DNA of 64,000 nucleotides, taken from the NCBI GenBank assembly GCA_013396655.1, contig WBMV01000298.1:2915632-2979631 (forward strand). The letters run 5' to 3'. Within the stretch, counting starts at the first letter, position 1. Each line of letters opens with the position of its first letter. Position numbers and translations under genes: made by a program. This stretch comes from Campylorhamphus procurvoides. Taxonomy: Eukaryota; Chordata; Aves; Passeriformes; Dendrocolaptidae. Positions 1 through 64,000 of this stretch are shown here, piece after piece. Below the pieces are notes generated by a model. The model did no database searches. It was not told where the DNA came from and was given only the letters and a program-made list of their open reading frames with translations.

Positions 1-3000
1 GAAAAGGGGCTCCGCGTGTCCCCCCCCCCCCCCCCAATGAGTTGTGAACTGCCGTAGTTGAGAAAACAGCAATTAAGGTGTCTGGATTGTGACTATTAGC
101 AGCTAGTTGCTAGCATTGCTTTTATAGCAGGTGCACTATTGTATAATTTAGTATCTGAATTTCTGAATACAGTTTAAGAGGAAGACTGAGCCCTGCTTGT
201 GATGTTCATCAGAGAGAGATTTCCCTTCGGGCTTGCTGGTTGCCTCTTGTAGTTCTGAACTCCAGTACTTGTGAGACATAGACATGTGGAGAACTTTTGA
301 GCTTACATAAAAAGGAGGCAGAACAGTTTCCATCTGTAATGCGTCTGATAAAGACCGTTGGCATATACATTATTTTAGTTATATAGCAAATGTTGCAGCA
401 TGACTCATAGGTATATATTGTGGTTGGAACAGGTTTACTTACAGCATTTATTTTTTTCTGTAGCAAGAGATGGATTGGCACAGGCATTTTCATGCACGTG
501 GTGTGGAAGAATTGATAGTGATTGACTTGTTGAAAGCATATGGATACATATCAATACTTCTGAATTTTCCTGAAATCACCAAGAAATTCAACTGGAAATT
601 TCAAAGTGCATGATATATTTTGCTATTCTTATTTAGTTCTTTATTTGTAAGACTGTGAGGCCATGTTACGCGTTTCAAATGATGGTCAGACGTTGCTAGG
701 TAAAACTTACAGTGACCCTTTCTCGTTTATCCTAGAAAACATAAAGAATTGGAGGTGTAGTCTTAGCATAGCATGGATTTGGGTTTCTTCTATATAATCA
801 CAATACAAAAGGATGTGAAGAAGGAGATAGTGAGGACATAATATCTTAAAGGTTGAAGAAAGAACACTTGGTGAGAGATAAGTTCATTCAGACCCTTTCC
901 CAAAAACTGCTTTTTTTGTGTGGAATGCAGGTAAATACCAGTTTAGTCAGGTATCAAATGACATAAGATATACTTCCTCAGAACTTGGACTCGATGCTGG
1001 ATACTTGCATTTGGAGAGGTGATGCTATGAGGTCATTTGTCTTTTCCTAGTCTTCTGTTTGTAACAACATTTTCTTAGACTTCCTGATAAACGTTTCTAT
1101 GCCCTTTTCCACCTTGTCTCTATCTAGATGTAAGGGTGTGTTGTGTGTGTATGTGAAATTGGTTACTTTGTTTTTGGTGCTTCTCTCGGTCCTTTCTATT
1201 TGCTCTTGCTTCAACTGCTGAAAATTTGTGAACTTTGTATTACTTGACATTTTAGGCCTGTAAAAGCTGTCCCAGAAGTGTATTTGCAGCATGACAGTTA
1301 CATTTTGTACAAAAAAAGTGGGTTTTTTCAACGTGTAATGTTTCACTAAACAAAAGCTTTTTTTTCTTAAACCAAAGGATCTTTAGCTTTAAGGTAGGGG
1401 CTGATAATGAGCTAACATTCTGTTTTTCTGTTTTTTCAATTTTTGTTTTCATTTAAAATTTTTCCAGCTTTAAGATGCTGACTCTTCTTTCTGAAGACAG
1501 CATGTTTTGCCATGTTTTGGTACCACTTCTCAGATGTGAATGCCTTGAGCTTTCACTAAATTTCCTAGAGAATTCTGAAGGGAGAAAAACTAAGAAATAA
1601 AATTACCAGGAAATGTAGTGTTAGACGTTACTCTAGGAGGGAATAAGGGCTCTGTGTAACACGGATGGAATTTAATCCCAGGCTTCTCTATTGTTGTGTG
1701 TGAAGTCATGCCTTTTATTATATATATATGTATAATAAATCATTCCTTTAATATATATATGGATATCTTTTCAAGCAATGATGATCTTCCTGATCTTGGC
1801 CTCGTTTTGAAGACATTTCTTTAAGAATTCTTAGTTGAGTTAACAGTCTGTTACTAGACTGGAATTCACAGCCTTAGGTGTTTTGTTTCTGTAACTTGAT
1901 TTGTGTTAAATCTGATGCAATTTTCATCTTGTAAATTACTTTCATTTTTCTCTTTGGCCAGTGAAAGTGAATGTTTCATTTTCTTATATAAGCCAATACC
2001 ATGCTATGCATCCTTGTAATGCTACAGGAAAATACATGAATTTGGAATTGCTATTATGCTTATTTTGTATTCTTAAGTGAATTTTCTTGAATTTAAATAC
2101 TTCTATATTATATTTTCCTACAGTCGCACTGTGTGGTATAAATCACTTGATCTGGTTTTGATAGTGTAGGCTTTTATTTCAGAGTGTCAATCTCATTCTA
2201 GTATTGCCAGAATTAAGATTTCTATTTGTGTTATAACCTAATTCCCTTTGAGAATTGAGTCTCTGGCAGGCCTCTTTCAATGCAGGTGTATCAAGGATGA
2301 TGGGACTGACTCTTCAGTAACAGATCTCAAGATGTTTTGTGTTTTCTTTTTTCTTGCACTTGTCATGAAAACTTATTAATAGTAAGCTAGCTGTTACTCT
2401 TTTATTTTTTTTTTCTTTTAAAGATTGAGGATTTCTCATTATATGGGACAGAATTTGAGGAGTTTTAAGGTTAACAGTTCATTTTAGTAGACCAAGGCAG
2501 CATTGTGAATTGGTTATAGATTGTGGATAAAGATGTCTAAGTGTTGTGTTGCATTTTTAGGATTTAGAACACCTTTTGTAGGGCCTTTGTTTGACACATG
2601 AACAAACTTTGATACCTAGTTTTACTCCAGGGTAATTGTTATTTTCATGTTGCAGTTTCCCTGTGGGTGTTGCCATTCTAATTGTATGCAGTGGGTGAAA
2701 GCTGTGCATTTCTGCTGAATCCTTTGTGTAGGCACGAGTCCTCATCCAAATGTGTGGTTAGTTGGAAAAGGGAGCTGAACTGTTGGAAAAATGAACAGCG
2801 CAAGCATAATTTTCAGATGGTTCAGTTCTCTTTTTGTGGAGTAACATGGGTCTTGCCACCACCATGAGGGAGATGATAGGAGTGGGCGTACAGGGCTTGG
2901 AGAATGTGTTGGGGTTGCTTCTTTTGGGATCAGAGTAGACTTCAGTTGGATAAAGCCAACTTTTAAGATTCACTGTGACAATTTAGAACTACCACAGGGA

Positions 3001-6000
3001 GCGACTGGGTTTTTGTTAGTGGTTTTTTTTTTGTTTTTTTTTGAGGTCTTCTGTGGTACAAGCATTATGGTATATATGATCAGAACTGTTGTGTGAATTT
3101 TCTTGTCCAGAATGTTTATATAGGTGTCATTTTCTCTGTTGGATTAGAATTTTATTCACATTGGTGGTGGTTGAGGAGGGAGAAGGCAGGGACTTCACAT
3201 CAAATAGGAGGATGGTACAATGGGTTTAGAGGGCAGTATGCCTTGTTCTCAGGAACTTTTGGTGGCTATTTTGCTGATGTTTGTTCCTTTCTCTTCCCCT
3301 GCCCACAATTATTAAATGCGATTTCAAGTGAAAATTATAAAATGTTATTTTCAGGCCGTTCTGCTTTACTCCTTTCACGTTGTATAAACCTAATGAAGTT
3401 ACAAAGAGTATCTGTGGGACTAGGACACTAAGTACATTGGTACTGTGTTTCTTTGTTCATATAATACCCAAGTCTTCTAGGCAACACTGTGGTTATGGTT
3501 TAGAAATTCTATTTCCTAATAAGTAACCAGATAATAAGTGGTTTGTTTCTTCAGGAAATCTCGTGCTGTAAAGGTATTCAAAGAAATAGGGAGCAAAGTT
3601 AAAGCTTGTGTTGTATCAGAGAGCTGCATCATCACCTAGTTTTTATTAACACTATTTTGGGGAAAGTTTATATGGTATTTTGGAAGGTGTTCTGAAAGGC
3701 TTGGCACTGTGATTAAGAAAACCTGCAAAATGATTGTGATTCCCCAGCCAGATTTTTGGGCTCATTATCAGTGCTTTTGTTGGACGTATATCAACTTAAA
3801 TGATTTCCTCATAGTTCTAAAAGACAAGCATTTCTGTTCTTCAAACTGTTCCCATAATCAAGAATTTAGGTTATGTTAAAACTTTTCTGTTACTGTTATT
3901 ATATTTTGTTGAAGGGGAACTCTTGTTTGTTATGGTAAGTACTACACGTTTGTTCCCCAGATGATCAAGAGGTTTGACTAAGTCAACTGTTTAATGCTAG
4001 TACTTTCAAACTGAAACAAAGAGATGCTGATGAGAGATGGACTAAAGGGGAATATCAAGTTTCTAAGGTGTACAGTATTAAAAAAGAAACACAGACCAAC
4101 AAAACCTGCAAAACAGTGAGTTTAAGAAAGGCAAATAGGTACAGGTAATGTAACAGTAACAGGTATAGTTGAATGTCTTAGTCCATTAGGCTGAAAATGC
4201 TGCTTCTGTTCGTATCTTTTTATGCGGTAAGCTTACAGCAGTCTGTTTATTCTTGGGTTTGCTTGTTTCATATAGATCTATTTAATTGGAGAAAAAGTAA
4301 TCGCACAGTAAAATGGTAGGGATTCTGATAGGACGTAGTGGCTAAATATCTCTAAAATTTTAGCCCAAGCATAATTAGAAGTGCATGAGAAATAAATATG
4401 TTTTGGGGAAAATGGTTAATTCTCCAATTCTCCCCTTCCTGTCCTTTGTTGCCCCTGCCCTGTTTCCCCTGCTCTCCACTCCCCCCCGCCCCGCCCCCAA
4501 AAAAAAATCTTCAAAGAACAGTACTTGTGTTTCATTGCAATTCCTAATTTTGAAGTGATAAGGCAGTGGCTGGTGGTACACGGTACTCTGTTAGACTGAT
4601 GGTCTGATATAGTACAGCAATTACTGTAATTCAATTTGGAGCTTGTTTCGGGCAGTATGTTATATAGCAGACTAGTTAAAGCTGGGATAACTGCTGGTGT
4701 TAGTAAGAGTGAGCTCTTACATCTTGAAATATAGGTAGCTGACTGACTTGGATTGTTTTTTTCTTTTAATATGTCCTCGTGTGCAAATGTGTTTTTCTGA
4801 AAGATACTTGCAGTCAACCTTGTAGTTAAGCATGTTAACTGTTGGCACGGTGGTGGGGGGAACAAACAATTCTTCAGAGAACGTTTCACTATGCAGAGTA
4901 TTTGGAGCACTAGAATAAGATCATATTTTGCCTGATGGCTAAAACACTGATAGTAAATAACTGCATTATGTATTGCAAATCTAACTGAGGAGTCAAATCA
5001 TCATTCTTTTGATGCATTCGTTGTGATTCTGATGCTGAATTATTCTGCAGAGTCATGCAGAATGAAAATACAAGCACTTAGGTCTGTTTCAAAGGTAATA
5101 AAAATTTGAATGTTAGTCCAAATAGCTGTGAAGCTGCGTTTTGTGTATTCCCATGCTGCTTGTTTATAATAAGTGAAGTTGGGAGTAGTAGGTAAAGGGT
5201 GAGGTTGAGGGCAATGCTGCCTGCTTTTTATTTTCTAGGAAATATTAATTGTGCCTAAGAGCTGAAAAATTTGTACTTGCTAACAGCATTGTAGTTTTTA
5301 TTACAGTAATGTTTAAGAAATGCTCTTATGTGAAAAGACTGTGAGAACAAAAAGAGAGTTTATTATTTTACCTTAAAAATATGTCTTCTGTGCAATTCTT
5401 TTGGAAGAACAGCAGAATGAGACATTGCAGAAAGCCTAATAGGGAGAGGAAGGAAAACAGTTAGAATTTCAGCTAGGTGGGACTGGCAGAGAGAAAAAAA
5501 CCCTGTGCTTTTTATATGCAGTTTGACATCACAGTTTTGGCATAAAATTTTGAAATTCCTGTTTGTAGAGTCCAGTTTTCACTTTCATTTAAGGCTGTAT
5601 GAATTTTAAATACTTGTACATCTGTTACTTTTTTCCTTTTGCTTTACTTTCTTGTCTTGGAATCAGAGAATGATATCAAAACAAATTACTGTCATTCTAC
5701 TGAGTTGTCTTGAGCTTCTTTGTTTCTGACAAAGCTTGTAAATTAACAATTAAAGCAAAAATTTATTAACCTCTTTTTTTTGGTATGTCTTGAAAGTACT
5801 CTGTAAGTGCTGTTGGGTTTTTTTTGGTTGTTCATTTTTAATTATTACTTTTTTTAGGAGGAGACACGGGTTACAAGTATATCTGTGTTGGTTCTAGCTC
5901 CTTTTTAGAGTTTGTTAATGCAAGAATTGTCTCCTGGTAGTCTGTACTGCAGAACAGTGTGAATAAATGTAGTTTTCAAGCCACCCTTTGTCATTTAATA

Positions 6001-6189
6001 TAGTAAATAAACAAACTTACCTTATCCCATCTTGAGTTGTTCCTACCACATTGTGGTTATCTTTTCTGCAATTCTCTTTTTCTTTAGTTTTCAAAAGGGA
6101 GTAGTCGGGACTAAGGTGAATTTCTGTTACAGACTTTTTTGGTTTGTGACTTCCACTGTAAAGCTAATAGTCACAAATTCAAATTAGTA

Positions 6190-6350
6190 CTGGAAAAGGC
6201 TTCCTAGAGGCAGTTGCAGCCCCAAACCTGTCAGTGTTTGAGACAGTTGGATAATGCCCTTAATACTGTGCTTTAACTTGTGGTCAGCCCTGAAGCAGTC
6301 AGGCAGTTGGACTAGATGATGGTTGTAGGTTCCTTTCAAATGAAACTATT
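6190..6350 (+). mobile_element. CR1 LINE 3'-end fragment
   Basis: Diverged 3' end of a chicken-repeat-1 LINE. It carries the familiar run of a truncated C-terminal coding end followed by the 'GTTGGACTAGATGATGGTTG' box (6,307-6,326) and a 'TTCCTTTCAAATGAAAC' box. It is 5'-truncated, as most CR1 copies are, and lies in sense orientation inside the PHIP intron. No coding capacity remains. Confidence 0.75.
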
Positions 6351-7741
6351 GTATGAGTGAAACCTATTTTTTTATTTGAGTTTTTTGTGTGTACTTTAGC
6401 CTTATATAGGAACAGTTCATGAAATAGCTCTATAAACTCTCTGGAACTGACAAGTGTTTAAATGGGCAGTGCCATTTTTTTTTTTGGTAAAGTGTACAGC
6501 TCACTTAGTATTGTTGAATCAGTTTGTTAATGAGCTGGTTGTGAATGCTGCTTAGCAGTGAAATATGATTATTCAGACAAATACTGTGGAGAAGCATTAC
6601 AAAACTACTGTGTAACTTGACATAAATAGCTTCTTTCACATAAATGGACTTAAATGAGAAGATACTGTAGTGTGGGTGTAAGGTATATATTAAGATCTTT
6701 AATACAGATGAACAAGAATAATACAAATAGACCCCTCTTTTCAAAACATTTGCTTTAAAAACTGCAAGAGGAATTGAACCTACCCAATTTCTGCTAAAAT
6801 AAAAAGTGAACACATGGCTTATGACAAGTCATGAGAAGTATGACTCAAGATGTCAGCTTGCTGTAGTTTTGGAATGTGTCAAAGCTGTTTGCTTCATTTA
6901 CTTTAGATTTTGTACATTTGTGAGGATGTGTAAAACTAGGGTCTTCAGCAGGATAAAATGGCAACTGTATTGCATATTTAGTTGCATTATTCGTGATTAA
7001 ACCAAAACAATCCGTAATTGTTAATGTTTGAGAGACGAGTTCAGATTCTGCAGCTGTAAATTCTGGTTTTGGATGGAATTGTAGAAAGAGCAGTATTCCT
7101 TTTGACAGGAGCAGAGGAGTACAAAAGCTGAGGAGATGTGTCGGGGCTTTTGTTGGCGAAAACTACATAGCTTCATCACTTCTTATAACTATTTGGGTAT
7201 TTTAGAGCTCTCAGGCATGTATTTTGGCTGTGATTCCTCCTTTAAGCAGAAAAAAACATGTCTGATTTGCTATTCTGATTCTTTTTTCTTACCAGTAATA
7301 TGCAAGTTCTGAATTCTGGATTATTTTTGCCACTTCTCTAACATTGTTCCTGTCTGATGACTTTGAATTTAGCAATTTTAAATTAACTGATCTTTATGAC
7401 CAGTTGCAACTTTATTGAAGTAAAATATAATTTTTAATGTTTTTAAAAAAACACACCTTTTTTTTTTTTAATTGAACTTTTATGCATTTTTCTAAGTCAT
7501 TTAACTTTTAGGCAGTCAAATTTAGACAGCTTGCAAGGCCTTCTACAAACGTAACATAATTCACAGAAGGAAATCCCTGTTTTCCAGGTAGCAGCTAAAC
7601 ATTTGCTCACTGAAGGGAAGTAGTGAACGAGTTTCCTATTTTACTTTGCTTACTGTGCAACTTTTACTTTACCTATTAAACTGTTTTCATCTCAAAGCAC
7701 AAGTTTTTGCTCTTTTACCCATCTGATTTTTCCCCCCTGTT

Positions 7742-7807
7742 CCACTGTGGTGGGAATGGGAAAATGGCTGTGTGGAGCTGAGCTGCCAGCAGGGTTAAAC
7801 CACGACA
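7742..7807 (+). mobile_element. possible 3' end of an avian LTR
   Basis: A short segment ending in GGGTTAAACCACGACA resembles the 3' border of LTRs that are common in bird genomes, including the terminal CA. Its GC content is higher than its surroundings. Only about 65 bp can be argued for, no partner LTR or internal region is visible, and recognition is from memory, so the call is tentative. Nothing coding is associated with it. Confidence 0.4.
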
Positions 7808-9159
7808 GGAGAGAGAAAACTTTCCCTCCTTCACCAGAAGGCTGTGGTGGTGATGGTGTTGGAAATTACTGGTGTAAGCAAGGCTTTTCCAGAGTCTCAG
7901 TTTCAGACATCAGTCTTTATGTTAACAAACTGCTAGGATACACGAGGCTGTTAACGGTGTGTCAGCAAGATAGGAGCACGTTTAATGAAGAATGTGGTAT
8001 ATACCTATTAATTGGGTGTAATATAGAAGCATTATTCCGCCTAAATGTCAGTCACAACGTCTTATAGTTGCAAAATAACAAAACATCATAAGCTTTTACT
8101 GCAGTATTTCTTTTTTTACCTCATCTGTGAAGTAAAACTGTGAAGACATACTTCAGACTGTGAAGGACAAAACTACTACATGCCAAATTCTGTACAAGAA
8201 CTGAAGGAAACTGAATGTATTCTTCCTCTGAATTTATTATTTTTTTTTTTGTTGTAGACTGAGCTGACAATAGCTTATGCATTTTAAAAACGCTATTTTT
8301 TAACCAAAAGCTTTGTTAGTGAGATTTTATTGTCACATAAATTTCAAAGCTTTTTTTTCTTTGTTATACAAGGCAGTTTTCTGATTTAAAATTCTAGTAG
8401 TTTGAAAGAATGGGCTGGGTCTACCTGGGCGATCATTAATACTGAACTGGTTGAACTGGTTATAATCAGGTTGTGAGAGAAAGTTCTGTTGCCGATAATG
8501 GGACTTTGTTTTGGTACTCTGCAGTTTAAAATTATGAACTGTTACAGAAGTTCGTAATGTTTGTAAATATAACAGGACCATATATACAATATTGAAGTTG
8601 AATTACTTAAGCCAGCATTTTTGTTTAAAAGCTTTGGATTTAAAATAATGAATTAAATACAGTTGTGGAGCTTCAACAAGGTATGTAACTTGGGTGAATT
8701 GAGGCAGAATGTTTTTGTGTTTTCTTCTACAAAGCTATGTTACTTATTTGGTATTTGCGAATCTTGCAAGAATTTTGTAAATGTTGCTGTCTTTGCAATC
8801 TTTATCTCATCTTTATCTTACAGTAATTTAAATTGACCAGATCACTACTTAAATATAATATTGAGTAGACACTTTACAATTTTTTTACTGTCATTATAAG
8901 GAAGCTTATTAGTATCACCAACTGTGCCTTAAAGTCAGAAAGTAGTAAATACCAACAATTCTCTGTACAAAGTGACATGTGCTGAATAGAAGAATTAATT
9001 AGGACCAGCTGGAATGAATTATTGTACTTAAAGGTCATTATTTGCTTTTATCCCTAATATCCTGTGATTTTCTTACAAATTTTGGGAAAAAAACCAGTAA
9101 TGCATTAAAAAAATATGGTGTTATTTATCAAATGTTGTGTTTGCTCTTTGGTGTAATAG

Positions 9160-64000
<54,841 letters not shown>

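Larger units (their letters stand above)
1..9159 (+). other. PHIP: PHIP intron upstream of exon A (5' end outside window)
   Basis: No coding exon was recognised here. I looked for the roughly 63 codons that precede exon A in human PHIP and did not find them, so they most likely lie upstream of the window. The stretch is AT-rich and contains a 16-nt C run at 20-35, a short AT microsatellite near 1,718-1,760, a C-rich patch near 4,479-4,498, an LTR end fragment at 7,742-7,807 and a CR1 tail at 6,190-6,350. The open frames in it are short and look like chance. Confidence 0.75.

Noticed and set aside
20..35. 16-nt C homopolymer at the window start
   Set aside because: Simple homopolymer, possibly with uncertain length. 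With little flanking sequence I cannot tie it to a CpG island or promoter.
4416..4910. 164-codon open frame on the - strand
   Set aside because: It is composed across a C-rich and T-rich patch of intron, without a known domain or signs of splicing. I treat it as chance.
1..9159. Search for the upstream PHIP exon(s) coding about residues 1-63
   Set aside because: No stretch in the three + frames reads as the expected N-terminal helical segment next to usable splice sites. These exons probably lie outside the window.

Overview
The window is vertebrate genomic DNA, almost certainly from a bird. It is AT-rich and intron-dominated, has no bacterial-style gene packing, and carries CR1 LINE fragments (the characteristic sauropsid LINE, with a typical tail near 51,682-51,698) plus remnants of an LTR type I recognise from bird genomes. 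I cannot name the species.

One protein-coding gene is supported. It is on the + strand: an internal part of PHIP (pleckstrin homology domain-interacting protein, also DCAF14), a WD40 and tandem-bromodomain chromatin reader and proposed CUL4-DDB1 substrate receptor. I can place 15 exons between 9,160 and 63,800. All have AG acceptors and GT donors, and their phases join into one open reading frame of 2,012 nt (670 complete codons plus 2 nt). If the bird protein is numbered like human PHIP, this is about residues 64-733: the end of the N-terminal helical region, the whole eight-repeat WD40 propeller and the start of the basic linker after it. The first ~63 codons and everything from the linker onward (crypto-Tudor region, both bromodomains, C-terminal tail) lie outside.

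Layout: 1-9,159 is the preceding intron, with an LTR end fragment and a CR1 tail. Exons A and B (9,160-9,526) are separated by only 117 bp. Introns 2 and 3 (9,527-26,037) hold most of the CR1 material, an LTR remnant and low-complexity tracts. Exons C to K (18,975-39,090) encode the N-terminal part and the bulk of the propeller. Intron 11 (39,091-54,187) is 15.1 kb and nearly free of recognisable repeats. Exons L to O (54,188-63,800) finish the propeller and enter the linker.

The most unusual feature is a diverged second copy of exon G (34,405-34,505) inside intron 8, at about 35,302-35,404. It has a usable acceptor, and its donor GT sits at the equivalent position. Spliced after exon H it would read through in frame and then force a stop in exon I, so it is either a dead exon duplicate or a potential poison exon. 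A 13-bp perfect hairpin in intron 12 and a strong sense-strand bias of the CR1 copies are secondary points. I found no RNA gene, CRISPR array, operon or novel multi-gene system; this is otherwise an ordinary stretch of a conserved gene.
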